From assembly GCF_902729405.1 (NCBI RefSeq), contig NZ_LR746496.1, positions 2,666,001 through 2,730,000 on the forward strand: DNA of 64,000 bases, given 5' to 3'. Below the pieces are notes generated by a model. The model saw only the letters and a program-made list of their open reading frames with translations, did not search any database and was not told the DNA's origin. Made by a program: the position numbers and the translations under genes. Below are positions 16,594 through 25,563 of this stretch, in pieces (positions within the stretch are counted from its first letter, which is position 1; each line of letters opens with the position of its first letter). The stretch is from Acididesulfobacillus acetoxydans (GTDB lineage Bacteria > Bacillota > Desulfitobacteriia > Desulfitobacteriales > Desulfitobacteriaceae).

Positions 16594-16632
16594 AGAAGAG
16601 GAACCCCGGAAAAGACAAAGGGGCTCCTCTTG
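16594..16632 (-). terminator. Intrinsic terminator after groES
   Basis: On the minus strand an AAGAGGAGCCCC arm pairs with GGGGTTCCTCTT and is followed by CTTTTTC. It lies 20 bases after the groES stop and closes the glutaredoxin-groES unit. Confidence 0.8.
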
Positions 16633-16652
16633 CCGATTCTGTTTTCTCAAGC

Positions 16653-16925
16653 TCAACCTTCAATCACAGCCAGGATATCGCTGCGGCTTAGAATCATGTG
16701 GTCGGTGTTCTCAATTTTGATTTCGGTACCGCCGTATTTGGTAAAAAGGACCTTATCGCCTTCTTTGATTTTGCTTTGGAGATCTTCATCCGTGCCGACG
16801 GCGATGACCAGACCTTCTTGGGATTTTTCTTTGGCCGTGTCGGGCAGGTAAATCCCGCTCTGGGTTTTCTCCACCGGATCCACGGGTTTGACCAGGACCC
16901 TGTCGTCTAACGGTTTAATTTTCAA
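16653..16925 (-). CDS. groES: Co-chaperonin GroES
   Basis: 90-aa cytosolic co-chaperonin that caps GroEL. It has the family opening [13 protein letters not shown], the mobile-loop region [19 protein letters not shown] and the end [30 protein letters not shown] at 16925 is 8 bases after GGAGG and gives the canonical N-terminus; the longer frame to 16952 does not. groEL does not follow; a terminator does. It lies 157 bases after a glutaredoxin gene behind a CIRCE-controlled promoter, so it is probably a second, stand-alone groES. Confidence 0.95.
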   Translation of the reverse strand: MKIKPLDDRVLVKPVDPVEKTQSGIYLPDTAKEKSQEGLVIAVGTDEDLQSKIKEGDKVLFTKYGGTEIKIENTDHMILSRSDILAVIEG

Positions 16926-17082
16926 GATAATCGCCTCCCAAAGTTTCATCATTAAGTTCAGTTTTCATGAGCAATCCCTTTCCCGCATTGGGTGTTTCCA
17001 CCCTCTGCCGGTCCGCTGGGCGCCGGGCGTTCGCAGGCGCCGGGAAGCCGGCCGGTACTCCGGTTAGGGGTCCCATATGGGT

Positions 17083-17319
17083 CTAACCGCGTAGGCCGAG
17101 AGCCGAGTTGATCTTCGGTTTGTCAAAGCCGACGATGATTTTACCGTTGATATCGATCACCGGTACACCCTGTTGTCCGGTTTTGCGCACCATATCTGCG
17201 GCAGCTTTGGCATCCCTGGAAATGTCCACGTCGCGAAAAGGAATGTTTCGCTCTTTGAGATAGCGTTTGGCTGCTGTGCAGAATGAGCAGGTTGGGGTAG
17301 AATAAACGGTGACCGCCAT
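17083..17319 (-). CDS. Glutaredoxin / thioredoxin-like small protein
   Basis: 78-aa glutaredoxin-fold protein with the active-site motif CSFC at residues 11-14, cis-Pro in GVPVIDINGKIIVGFD and usual length for the NrdH/YruB-type family. It is expected to reduce disulfides in the cytosol, with electrons from thioredoxin reductase or another donor. AGGAGGG lies about 9 bases before the ATG. Upstream are a sigma-A promoter and a CIRCE operator, so it should be derepressed on heat or protein-folding stress together with groES. Confidence 0.92.
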   Translation of the reverse strand: MAVTVYSTPTCSFCTAAKRYLKERNIPFRDVDISRDAKAAADMVRKTGQQGVPVIDINGKIIVGFDKPKINSALGLRG

Positions 17320-17369
17320 AATCTTTTCCCTCCTTTTCTTCTGGAAATCAGGCTACCCCTCTTAATTTA

Positions 17370-17396
17370 TCAGCACTCTCTTAGATCGAGTGCTAA
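17370..17396 (-). promoter_or_regulatory. CIRCE operator (HrcA binding site)
   Basis: Minus-strand reading gives TTAGCACTC, 9 bases, GAGTGCTGA: an almost perfect match to the CIRCE consensus (one mismatch in the second arm). It lies between the promoter and the glutaredoxin start, where HrcA binding would block transcription. Confidence 0.93.
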
Positions 17397-17406
17397 CTCT
17401 ACTACT

Positions 17407-17435
17407 AATATTAATGAGTAGTTCACTTTTGTCAA
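17407..17435 (-). promoter_or_regulatory. Sigma-A promoter for glutaredoxin-groES
   Basis: On the minus strand TTGACA (17435-17430) and AATATT (17412-17407) are separated by 17 bases. The CIRCE operator begins 11 bases further on, at about the expected transcription start. Confidence 0.7.
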
Positions 17436-17693
17436 GCGGCGTCTTTGGCGGAAAATTTGCCGGCTGATTTTATCAACTATTATTATTGTCGGAAACGGGC
17501 CAAAATATAGCTCTTCCGAGGATATTTTCCGCTTGAGTTAAGAAAACGGAGCGTCAGATGGGGGCGGCAAAAAGCGTCTTTACAGACGGGACTGTGAACC
17601 CCACGTCAGTGGGTCCGGGCCGGCCAGAGAGGATGCGGGCTTCCGGAGAGGTTTTCTAGGGGACGTGAACGCTTAAGGGGAGGTTCCGCCGGA
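17436..17693. other. Divergent spacer before the ECF sigma factor gene
   Basis: About 260 bases between divergent units. It contains the promoter of the left unit at its edge and the GGGGAGG ribosome site of the sigma gene at its right end. No autoregulated ECF promoter could be assigned with confidence. Confidence 0.4.
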
Positions 17694-18194
17694 TTGGAGA
17701 GTCAGCTATCCTTTGATGATATTTATGAGCAATTATTTTCTCCGGTTTACAGGTTTGTTAAGGTGAGAATCCCCGGGCGGGATATTGAAGATGTCGTGGC
17801 CGAGATTATGGCTAAGATTTGGCGGGCTCTGCCGACTTTCCGGGGTCCCAATCTGAAACCTTGGGCTTTACGCATCGCTTACCACCATGTTGCCGACTAT
17901 TATCGCCGCAGTCAGAGAATCCCCGCCCTGGTCCCCTTAGAGGATAATTTGCGGGGGAGTGATCCCTGCGAAGAGACGGCGGCCCTCTTGCATATCGGCC
18001 AGGTCTTGGCCGGACTCCCCCCCAAACACACCGCTGTCATTCAACTGCGTTTGGTTGAAGGGTTGAGTGCCGACGATGTCGCCGGAATTCTGGGCATTAC
18101 CCATGAAGCGGTGGACAGTATGCTCTACCGGGCGAAAAAGGGATTCCGCAAGATCTATCATGATCTTGAGACAGCAGGGGGTGAACAGAAATGA
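17694..18194 (+). CDS. ECF-type RNA polymerase sigma factor
   Basis: 166-aa sigma-70 family factor with region 2 (YEQLFSPVYRFVKVRIPGRDIEDVVAEIMAKIWRAL, residues 8-45) and region 4 (LPPKHTAVIQLRLVEGLSADDVAGILG, about 108-135); region 3 is absent, as in ECF factors. The start is TTG, 10 bases after GGGGAGG. The stop overlaps the next start (ATGA), so it is translationally coupled to a membrane protein that is likely its anti-sigma partner. Confidence 0.92.
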   Translation: MESQLSFDDIYEQLFSPVYRFVKVRIPGRDIEDVVAEIMAKIWRALPTFRGPNLKPWALRIAYHHVADYYRRSQRIPALVPLEDNLRGSDPCEETAALLHIGQVLAGLPPKHTAVIQLRLVEGLSADDVAGILGITHEAVDSMLYRAKKGFRKIYHDLETAGGEQK

Positions 18195-19537
18195 GACGCA
18201 AAGATCCCCTGAAAATATGGAGCGAAGACAGGGGGCTGACTCAAATCAGGAAGTTTTTTGCCAGGGTCGATCCTACCCCCGAAGAGAAAGAACGCATCAA
18301 GGAAAAAGCTTGGGCCAAAATTGCCGCCCAGCCGTCTGCCGCTGCAGCTGCGGGATTAGCGCCGGCGGAGAAACCCAGTGCTGAGAATTCCGCTGGGTCG
18401 GGCGACTCCTATCTCCCTCCGGAGAGGTCGCCGTCGGGGGAAAAACCCGGTGCGGAGAATCTCCCCGCTGCGGCCCTGAACCTGCGTGAACGAGCCGCCC
18501 TTCTCCTTGGCCGCTGGGGCTGGAAAGCGGTTGTGCCGCTGGCGGTCGTGCTGTTGTCTTGGGGCGGCTGGCAAGTGCTTAATCCCCCCCGGCTCGGCGG
18601 CCTGAGCGGTGGGGCGGCGATTTCCTCGGGCGCAGGCGGTTCCGTCGGCACTTCCGCGGCGCGAACGCCGCAAAGTGCCGCGCAGCCCGCCGCCGGAGGT
18701 GCTCCTAAGCACAGTCTGAATTCCTCCTTTGCGCCTAAAACGGCGTCGAATCCTCCCGGCGCTGTTGCTGGAACTCCCGCGGCATCTGCGCCGCTGCCCG
18801 ATACAGCCGGCAAAGGTGAGACGGGAACCGGCCAAAATACTTTTCCCCGTAAAATCACGCAGAACCTCTCTCTTGTCATCCAAGTGGCCCAGGTTCAGAC
18901 GGCGCTGAGTCAGGTCGGCGCGGAAGCGCAAAAACTCGGTGGGTATGTCGTGAACATGGAGCAGACCAATGCGGCCGGCGGCGCCTCAGGTCACATTACA
19001 GTCAAAGTGCCGGACGGGCGGATGCAGGAGATGAAGGGACGGGTCTCGGCCCTGGGCAAGGTTCTGAATGAACAACTGAACAGCAATGATATCACGGACC
19101 AGTATTATGATACGCAAACCCTTTTGGCGAACTGGCAAGCAGAAGAAAAACAGTATCTGAAAATACTGGGGCAGGCTAAGACGGTGGACGAGGTTCTCAA
19201 AGTGGAAAGCGCGCTGAGTAACGTGCGCGGCCAGATTCAACTCCTGGAGGGCAGACTGAAGCTGATGAATAACCAGGTGGATTATGCCACGATCGACTTG
19301 CAGCTTGTTCCCCAGCCGAACCCCAACGTCAAAGTCGGCACGCCCTGGCGGCCGGCGGCCTGGGGTCTGACCTGGCAGGCGGCGGTGGCCGCTTTCAGTA
19401 AAACCCTGACCGGGAGTTGGAACCTGCTTAACTATATCATCATTGGCTTGGGGTATGCCGCACCCTATCTGTTCCTGGGCGTCCTGGGCTGGCTGGGTTA
19501 CCTTCTCCTGAAGAAGTATCGCTCCCGAAAAAAGTGA
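18191..19537 (+). CDS. Membrane protein with DUF4349, probable anti-sigma partner
   Basis: 448-aa protein. Residues 1-45 form a charged cytoplasmic helix region, followed by a Pro/Ala-rich linker, a membrane segment (about residues 114-132), a long Ala/Ser/Pro/Gly-rich extracellular linker, then a DUF4349-type domain (about 220-400) with a coiled-coil core (AQVQTALSQVGAEAQKLGGYV). A C-terminal membrane helix ends in KKYRSRKK. DUF4349 proteins are commonly encoded beside ECF factors. The 4-base overlap with the sigma gene suggests an anti-sigma or signal-receiving role (inference). Confidence 0.82.
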   Translation: MRRKDPLKIWSEDRGLTQIRKFFARVDPTPEEKERIKEKAWAKIAAQPSAAAAAGLAPAEKPSAENSAGSGDSYLPPERSPSGEKPGAENLPAAALNLRERAALLLGRWGWKAVVPLAVVLLSWGGWQVLNPPRLGGLSGGAAISSGAGGSVGTSAARTPQSAAQPAAGGAPKHSLNSSFAPKTASNPPGAVAGTPAASAPLPDTAGKGETGTGQNTFPRKITQNLSLVIQVAQVQTALSQVGAEAQKLGGYVVNMEQTNAAGGASGHITVKVPDGRMQEMKGRVSALGKVLNEQLNSNDITDQYYDTQTLLANWQAEEKQYLKILGQAKTVDEVLKVESALSNVRGQIQLLEGRLKLMNNQVDYATIDLQLVPQPNPNVKVGTPWRPAAWGLTWQAAVAAFSKTLTGSWNLLNYIIIGLGYAAPYLFLGVLGWLGYLLLKKYRSRKK

Positions 19538-19543
19538 CGCGAC

Positions 19544-19572
19544 TGTTGAGGCATGGATTCCATGCCTCAACA
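19544..19572 (+). terminator. Perfect 13-bp stem-loop after the DUF4349 gene
   Basis: TGTTGAGGCATGG pairs with its complement across a 3-base ATT loop, 6 bases after the stop codon. There is no T-run, so it could be a terminator without tract or an mRNA-end stabilising hairpin. Confidence 0.6.
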
Positions 19573-19689
19573 ATGTCGCAGAGAGGACGAAAAAACAGCT
19601 GCCGGGCTGCTCAGGCCCGCGCTCAGCGTACGGAACAGTGGCGGCGGGACCCGCTATGGTGACGAACCTTTTAGCCCTGAAGTCAGAAT

Positions 19690-19718
19690 GTGAGGGCCGC
19701 GCATGTAAGGCCCTCACC
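19690..19718 (+). other. Hairpin upstream of the yitT promoter
   Basis: GTGAGGGCC and GGCCCTCAC pair across a 10-base loop; no T-run follows. It may end residual transcription from the sigma-factor operon. Confidence 0.45.
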
Positions 19719-19734
19719 CCCGGATCCGATCGCG

Positions 19735-19763
19735 TTGAAATAAGGCTTGCCAGGGCTTATAAT
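19735..19763 (+). promoter_or_regulatory. Sigma-A promoter for the YitT-family gene
   Basis: TTGAAA and TATAAT are separated by exactly 17 bases, leaving a leader of roughly 85 bases before the start codon. Confidence 0.75.
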
Positions 19764-19855
19764 GAAGTCCGGCAGTTTCTTCGGCCATATTCGCGCCGCT
19801 GGGTTAACGAGTCGGTGCCGGGTCAACGAGTTCAGGTACGGAAGGTGGAGAGGTT

Positions 19856-20707
19856 TTGAATAAGCGGTGGCGCTCCGTGCGGTTTTGGGCGGAGCTGGCA
19901 GGGATTGCCTTGGGGGCTGGGATCTTCGCCTTCAGCGTGCAGGCGTTTATTGTCCAGGCAGGATTAGGCGGGGGCGGGGTCGGCGGCATTGCCTTGCTGC
20001 TTTTCTACACCCTGGGGCTGCCGATAGGCTTGGTCACCTTGGTATTAAATGTCCCGCTTTTCGTTTTGGGCTGGAAGGAAGTCCATAAGACGTTTGTTTT
20101 CAAGACCCTTTACGGTGTCGTGGTTTATTCTGTCCTGCTGGACCTTTTTAAAGGCATCCACCCCCTGGCTCTGGATGACTTGTTCCTGGGAGCGGTGTAC
20201 GGCGGGGTTGTCGGCGGAATAGGTTCGGGCATCATTTTCCGTCTGGGAGGGAGCCTGGGCGGAACGGACATCGTGGCCAAAGTGCTGCAGCGTAAATTCG
20301 GCTGGGCCATGGGTACGACTTCACTCATGCTCAATATTGTCGTATTGCTGCTCTCGTGGGCCATTCTTGGACCCAAGATTGCGCTTTACACCCTGGTTTC
20401 CATGTTTGCCTACAGCCGCACGGTGGACGTGATCCAAAGCGGGATTCCCGCCAAAGCGGTGACCATCATCTCGGAAAAATCAGCCGAGATGGTTCAGCCC
20501 ATCCTGAGCGATATCGGCCGGGGAGCCACTTTCCTATCCGGCCGGGGGGCTTACTCCGACCGAACCCAGAATATCATTATCTGTGTGATCAGTCTGTCGG
20601 AATTGGGCAATCTCAAGCGCATCGTGCGGGAGGTTGATCCCCAGGCTTTCCTGATCGTGCAAACCGCTTCGGAAGTCGTCGGCAAGGGATTTATGTCCAT
20701 AGAGTAA
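19856..20707 (+). CDS. YitT family membrane protein (DUF161/DUF2179)
   Basis: 283-aa protein of the YitT family: about five transmembrane helices in residues 8-190, with the Gly-rich GLGGGGVGGIALLLFY and RLGGSLGGTDIVAKVL segments. A cytoplasmic DUF2179 domain follows (about 205-283, SGIPAKAVTIISEKSAEM). Function is not established; a transporter or sensor role is often proposed for the family. The start is TTG with GGAGAGG a few bases upstream. Single gene with its own promoter. Confidence 0.9.
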   Translation: MNKRWRSVRFWAELAGIALGAGIFAFSVQAFIVQAGLGGGGVGGIALLLFYTLGLPIGLVTLVLNVPLFVLGWKEVHKTFVFKTLYGVVVYSVLLDLFKGIHPLALDDLFLGAVYGGVVGGIGSGIIFRLGGSLGGTDIVAKVLQRKFGWAMGTTSLMLNIVVLLLSWAILGPKIALYTLVSMFAYSRTVDVIQSGIPAKAVTIISEKSAEMVQPILSDIGRGATFLSGRGAYSDRTQNIIICVISLSELGNLKRIVREVDPQAFLIVQTASEVVGKGFMSIE

Positions 20708-20744
20708 ACGATAACAATTGAACAAGGGGGTTCGGGCAAGTGGA

Positions 20745-21800
20745 TTAAGGCGCTGCCGTCGTTTCCCGTGGGGCTTGTCCGGTGCGCTTAACGGAAATGA
20801 TCTCGGCCAAAATACTAAGGGCTATTTCGGCCGGGGTTTGTGCGCCGATGTCCAAACCCACGGGCGCTCTGAGACGGGCAATGTTTTCAGCCGTGTATCC
20901 TTTGTCCCTGAGGTTTGTCACGATTCGCCGAACCTTTGTTTGGCTCCCCAGCATACCGATGTATTTGGCGGGGTAATTCAGAACTTCGTTCAGGCATTCC
21001 TCGTCTTTTTGGTGACTCCAGGTCGCGATTACGACATAGGTGTCGTTTTGGGGCCGGTAATTTTTAATTCCGTCGACAAATTCCGTGCACAGCACGGATT
21101 GAGCTCCGGGGAAAAATTCAGGCCGGACGCAGGTCACCCGGTCGTCGATGACGCTGACCTCAAAGTCAAGCGGTTTAGCGTAGTAGGCTACTTCCCGTCC
21201 CACATGTCCGGCGCCTAAAATAAGGAGCCGCTCCTTTCTGAGAACCGGTTCGACCAACCAGCTTAAAGCCCTGGTTTCCCAAACCAAGGCTGCTCTGCGT
21301 GCGCGGATTTGCGTCAGATCGAGGGTTGTGACCGCTAAGCCGGCCTGAGGCTCGCCTCCAAGGATGTTTCCCCGGGAGTCCCAGATGGTTTTGGCATACG
21401 GCGGAAAAAGAGCGGTAATCAGGACAATTTCCCGGCCGCTTGCCGCGAGCTCTCCGGCATGCTGCCAAAAGCCGCGGTCCCCTACTTCCTCCAACAAAAC
21501 ATCCAGACTGCCCCCGCAAACCGGCGACAGTTTCGGATTTGCCGTCTGATTGATCCCCAAATGCCGGATTTCGGGCGGAAAGGTCCCGTTTGTGTTTAAG
21601 AGCGCTCTTGCTCCGGCCAGGACCGACTGTTCGGTGCTTCCCCCTCCGATTGTCCCGACTGTTTGGCCGTCTGCGAAAATCAACATGCGCGTGCCGGGTT
21701 CACGCGGGGTTGAGCCTTCCGTGCGGACGATGGTGGCCATAACCGCGTGAACCCGGTTTTTAAAGGTGTCCAAGATGGAGCGAATGAGCGTGTCATCCAA
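20745..21800 (-). CDS. XdhC/CoxI family protein
   Basis: 351-aa protein of the XdhC family, which binds molybdenum cofactor and helps insert (sulfurated) cofactor into molybdenum hydroxylases such as xanthine dehydrogenase. The XdhC_CoxI domain is at residues 10-80 (VRTEGSTPREPGTRMLI, GTIGGGSTE) with CGGSLDVLLE near residue 115. The C-terminal Rossmann domain has LILGAGHVGREVA near residue 193. I chose TTG 21800 (AAAGGAG 8 bases upstream). The longer frame to 22145 runs into the divergent addB gene. No molybdenum hydroxylase gene lies nearby. Confidence 0.9.
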   Translation of the reverse strand: MDDTLIRSILDTFKNRVHAVMATIVRTEGSTPREPGTRMLIFADGQTVGTIGGGSTEQSVLAGARALLNTNGTFPPEIRHLGINQTANPKLSPVCGGSLDVLLEEVGDRGFWQHAGELAASGREIVLITALFPPYAKTIWDSRGNILGGEPQAGLAVTTLDLTQIRARRAALVWETRALSWLVEPVLRKERLLILGAGHVGREVAYYAKPLDFEVSVIDDRVTCVRPEFFPGAQSVLCTEFVDGIKNYRPQNDTYVVIATWSHQKDEECLNEVLNYPAKYIGMLGSQTKVRRIVTNLRDKGYTAENIARLRAPVGLDIGAQTPAEIALSILAEIISVKRTGQAPRETTAAP

Positions 21801-22014
21801 GAAAACCACTCCTTTCACCGGTTGTTCTGGATTTCTATGGCGATTGACGGGGCTGGGCTGTTCCCGGGCTTCTTGTTTGCGCACCCCTTCAACGCTGATT
21901 ATATTGTCTTTCCCTTCTATGTTCAACAAGGCGGCAAATGCGGCCGGTAGAGCACGGCCTTGTCCGCTCGCGTGTGTTATAATCAGAACATAAACGAGAA
22001 GGGGGTACGGGCCT

Positions 22015-25000
22015 TTGGCTTTGCGTTTTGTTTTAGGAAGGGCGGGCAGCGGCAAGAGCCATTTTTGCCTTGAAGAAATCCGTGCCCGAGTGCGGGAAGA
22101 CCCCGGGGGTGCGGGCCTTTTCTTGCTGGTTCCGGAACAAGCCACTTATCAAATGGAACTGCGCTTGGCGGCCACCCCCGATCTGGGGGGAATGCTGAGG
22201 GCTCAGGTTTTAAGCTTTCGCCGTCTGGGCTGGCGGGTGCTTTCCGAGGGCGGGGGCGGACTGGGGGCGGCGCTGGGCGAGTTGGGCAAGCGCATGGTGC
22301 TGCGCCGGATCCTCTTGCAGAAGCAAGGGGAGCTGAGTGTTCTGGCCCCATCCGCCAAACGGCAGGGAATGGCCGACCTTTTGGCGCGCACTATTGCCGG
22401 GTGCAAGGCTTACCGGCTAAAGCCGGAGGACCTGAAGCGGACGGCAGAGGCCGCGGACGGGAAGCTGGCGGAGAAACTCAAAGATCTGGCCTTGATCTTC
22501 GGGGAATACGAACAGATGCTGGGAAGGGGATTAAGGGACCCGGACGATGCCCTGATGCTCATGAGCGCCAGACTCGCGCAAATCCCCAGCCTGTGTCAAG
22601 CCGAGGTCTGGCTGGACGGTTTTAAGGGATTCACTCCCCAAGAACTTGGGGTTATTGAACAGCTGTTGCGGGTGTGTTCCCTGGTGACTGTCAGTCTGCC
22701 CCTGGAGCCGGGATTGCTCGGAAGCGAAGGTCCGGAGCCCGCGCAGGAACTGTTTTTGACACCTTGGCAAACTTATTTGGCTTTGCAGCGGATCGCGTTT
22801 GCCCAGGGTTCGGAAATCCTGACCGGCGTTCATCTCTCCGGTGGGCGCAGGTTCAAGGGTCCGATCTTGAAGCATCTGGAACGGTATTATACCTCTTATC
22901 CCGTTCAGGTTTATGTTCAACCCGACGGGGATCGGGGCCGGAGGGAAATCCGGATCGCGGCTGCTCCCAATCGCCGGGCGGAGGTGGAGGGTACGGCGAG
23001 GGAAGTCCTCCGTTTGGCCCGGGACGAGGGTTTGCATTGGTACGAGATGGCTTTGCTCACTCGGGACATGCCCGGGTATGCCCGTATAATTGAAGATGTT
23101 TTCCGAGAATATAATATTCCGCTTTTTCTCGATCAAAAAAGGAGTGTGGCTCACCATCCGCTGCCGGAGTTTATCCAGAGTGCCTTGGAAACTGTCGCAG
23201 GCGGCTGGAGCTTCGAAGCGGTCTTTCGCTGTCTGAAGACCGGCTTTTTCCCCTTGAGCCGAGATGCGGTGGATTGTTTGGAAAACTATTGTTTGGAACG
23301 GGGTATTTCCGGCAGGCGCTGGTTTGAGGACAGGGAATGGCCGTCATCGCCAACCGGGACGGCCCCGGATGGTCTGGCACAAGTCCAAAAGGTTGAAAAC
23401 GAAGTTTCCGCTCGCATAGCCGGAGCGAGGCAGACGGTCCTGCGCTCTTTGGCCCGGTTCAATGAAGGCCTGAACGGCGGGGAACCTTTGACGGTTCGCC
23501 GGCAGGCGGAAGAAGTCTATGCTTTGCTGGAGGAAATGGAGATTCCCGCGCAGCTGACTCAGCACTCCGCCCTCGCCGAAGCCTGCGGCCGGATTGAGGA
23601 GGGGCGTCTGCAGTTGCAGATGTGGGAGGGAGTGCTCAACGTCCTGGATGAAATGGTTGCCGGCTTGGGCGAAGAGTGCTTGAGTCTGGAGGACTTCGCC
23701 CAGATCTTGGCTTCGGGTACGGAGAACCTGCAACTGGGCTTAATTCCTCCTGCCCTTGATCAGGTTTTGGCGGGGGCTTTGGAACGCTCGCGCAACCCCG
23801 AAGTGAGGGTTCTCTTCCTTTTGGGTGCCAACGAGGGGGTGCTTCCGGCTCGTCCTCAAGAACACGGCATTTTCGTGGAGTCGGAACGAGAGGAACTGGC
23901 ACGGTACGGCTTGGAGCTGGCTCCGTCAGGGCAGGTGCGCTGGGCGGATGAACAGTTTTTTCTCTATTCCGCCTTGACCAGGGCCGGGGAACAAGTTGTG
24001 CTCAGCTACTCTTTGAGTGATGAAGATGGTAAAGGTATGTTAGCCGCCCCCATCGTCAAACGCCTGCGCAGCATGTTCCCGTTTCTCCGTGAAGAACTTT
24101 GGGGGCAAAAAGAGGAAAGTCTCGAGGAAATATGCCGGGCACAGCCGCTGTTTCGGACTTATGCGCTCAAGCTGGGGGAAGCCGGCGGCGAGTTGCCGCC
24201 CTTCTGGCAGGCGGCCCGGCGCTGGTTCCTCTCGCAACCGGAATGGGCGCCTTTGGCAGGGTTGCTGGAAGCGGGGAAGCCGGAAAGGCGGAAGGAGGAA
24301 AACCTTCCGCCGGCTCTGGCCCGCTCCCTCTATGGCCGCAGGCTCAGGCTCAGTGTTTCTCGGCTGGAGATGTTTAACGGCTGTCCCTTTGCCCATTTTG
24401 CCGGTTACGGGCTGCATTTGCGGGAACGGTCGGTTCATCGTTTAGCCGGCCCGGACTTGGGGCTGTTCTTCCATCGCCTGTTACATGACTTTGCCCGGAC
24501 CGTCCGCCGGGAGGGATTGGACTGGGGTCGGCTCAGTCAAGAGGAATCCTGGCAAATACTCAGCCGGTTGACAGATTTGGCGGCCCCGGAGCTCCAACAT
24601 GAAATTCTGCTTAGCAGTGCCCGCTATCGCTTCTTGACTCGGAGACTGCAAAAGACCGTGCATCGGGCCGTCTCTGTCTTGGCGGAACATGCCCGGCGGG
24701 GTTGTTTCGTGCCTGTGAGTTTGGAGTTGCCCTTCGGTGAGTCGGGGTTGCCGACCGCTGAAATTCCTTTATCCGGAGATAACTCGCTGCGTTTGGTGGG
24801 ACAGATTGACCGTGTCGACGCGGCCTGTCTGGAGGGAAAAGTCTACCTGCGGGTCGTCGACTACAAGTCGCACGAGCAGGTTTTGAGTTTGGAGAGAGTC
24901 TACCATGGTTTGAGCGTACAGTTGATTACCTATTTGGATGCCGCTCTCCAAGGCGCAGGAGTGCTTTTACGCCGGACCGCTGAAATTTTGGGGCCGGAAG

Positions 25001-25563
25001 CGGCTCAGGCGGGGGAGGTTTTGCCGGCGGGTTTCCTCTATTTCCCGGTAGTCGACCCCGTGCTTGATCACGAACTGCCGCTGGCGGACGACGAGCTGGA
25101 GGAACGAAGGCTGAAGGCCATTAAAGTTGACGGTTACCTTTTGGCGGATCAGGCGGTATTGCAAGCTATGGACCGACGTCTGGCCGAAGGCGAGTCCGAT
25201 CTCTTGCGCCTGAAAATGAATAAGGACGGTACTCTGAGGCAGGGAGGCAAAGTCTTGAGCAGTGAGGAGTTTGCCCTTTTGCGCACACATCTTGGGCGGG
25301 TTGTCAGAGACGCGGGAGAGCGGATTCTGGCAGGGGAAATCGGGATCCGTCCCTTCAAGCTGGGCCAGGCGACCGCTTGCCGCTATTGTTCGTACCGGCC
25401 GGTGTGCCATTTTGAAGAGGGCTACCGCCATCTGCCCAAGCTCGCGAACGCGGAGATTTGGCAAAGACTGCGGGAGGACGCCGCCGCCGGAAAACCCGCT
25501 CCGGGGCAGCCCGAGGGATCGGATGCCGAAGAACTGTTTTGGTTAGAGGAGACGAGAGAATGA
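22015..25563 (+). CDS. addB: ATP-dependent helicase/nuclease subunit B
   Basis: 1182-aa subunit of the AddAB recombination-repair complex that processes double-strand ends up to Chi. The N-terminal P-loop GRAGSGKS is at residues 8-15. The C-terminal RecB-type nuclease motif VVDYKS lies near residue 948. Four Cys for an Fe-S cluster are visible: one in MFNGCPFAHF (about residue 790) and three in CRYCSYRPVC (1122-1131). The start is TTG with GAAGGGGG upstream. The stop overlaps the addA start by 4 bases (ATGA). Confidence 0.96.
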   Translation: MALRFVLGRAGSGKSHFCLEEIRARVREDPGGAGLFLLVPEQATYQMELRLAATPDLGGMLRAQVLSFRRLGWRVLSEGGGGLGAALGELGKRMVLRRILLQKQGELSVLAPSAKRQGMADLLARTIAGCKAYRLKPEDLKRTAEAADGKLAEKLKDLALIFGEYEQMLGRGLRDPDDALMLMSARLAQIPSLCQAEVWLDGFKGFTPQELGVIEQLLRVCSLVTVSLPLEPGLLGSEGPEPAQELFLTPWQTYLALQRIAFAQGSEILTGVHLSGGRRFKGPILKHLERYYTSYPVQVYVQPDGDRGRREIRIAAAPNRRAEVEGTAREVLRLARDEGLHWYEMALLTRDMPGYARIIEDVFREYNIPLFLDQKRSVAHHPLPEFIQSALETVAGGWSFEAVFRCLKTGFFPLSRDAVDCLENYCLERGISGRRWFEDREWPSSPTGTAPDGLAQVQKVENEVSARIAGARQTVLRSLARFNEGLNGGEPLTVRRQAEEVYALLEEMEIPAQLTQHSALAEACGRIEEGRLQLQMWEGVLNVLDEMVAGLGEECLSLEDFAQILASGTENLQLGLIPPALDQVLAGALERSRNPEVRVLFLLGANEGVLPARPQEHGIFVESEREELARYGLELAPSGQVRWADEQFFLYSALTRAGEQVVLSYSLSDEDGKGMLAAPIVKRLRSMFPFLREELWGQKEESLEEICRAQPLFRTYALKLGEAGGELPPFWQAARRWFLSQPEWAPLAGLLEAGKPERRKEENLPPALARSLYGRRLRLSVSRLEMFNGCPFAHFAGYGLHLRERSVHRLAGPDLGLFFHRLLHDFARTVRREGLDWGRLSQEESWQILSRLTDLAAPELQHEILLSSARYRFLTRRLQKTVHRAVSVLAEHARRGCFVPVSLELPFGESGLPTAEIPLSGDNSLRLVGQIDRVDAACLEGKVYLRVVDYKSHEQVLSLERVYHGLSVQLITYLDAALQGAGVLLRRTAEILGPEAAQAGEVLPAGFLYFPVVDPVLDHELPLADDELEERRLKAIKVDGYLLADQAVLQAMDRRLAEGESDLLRLKMNKDGTLRQGGKVLSSEEFALLRTHLGRVVRDAGERILAGEIGIRPFKLGQATACRYCSYRPVCHFEEGYRHLPKLANAEIWQRLREDAAAGKPAPGQPEGSDAEELFWLEETRE

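Noticed and set aside
17401-17422. Imperfect palindrome ACTACTAATATTAATGAGTAGT next to CIRCE as a second operator
   Set aside because: It overlaps the -10 region and can be explained by AT-rich promoter sequence; no known regulator site matches.
21801-22145. N-terminal extension of the XdhC frame
   Set aside because: It overlaps the divergent addB start and lacks family similarity; TTG 21800 has a good ribosome site.
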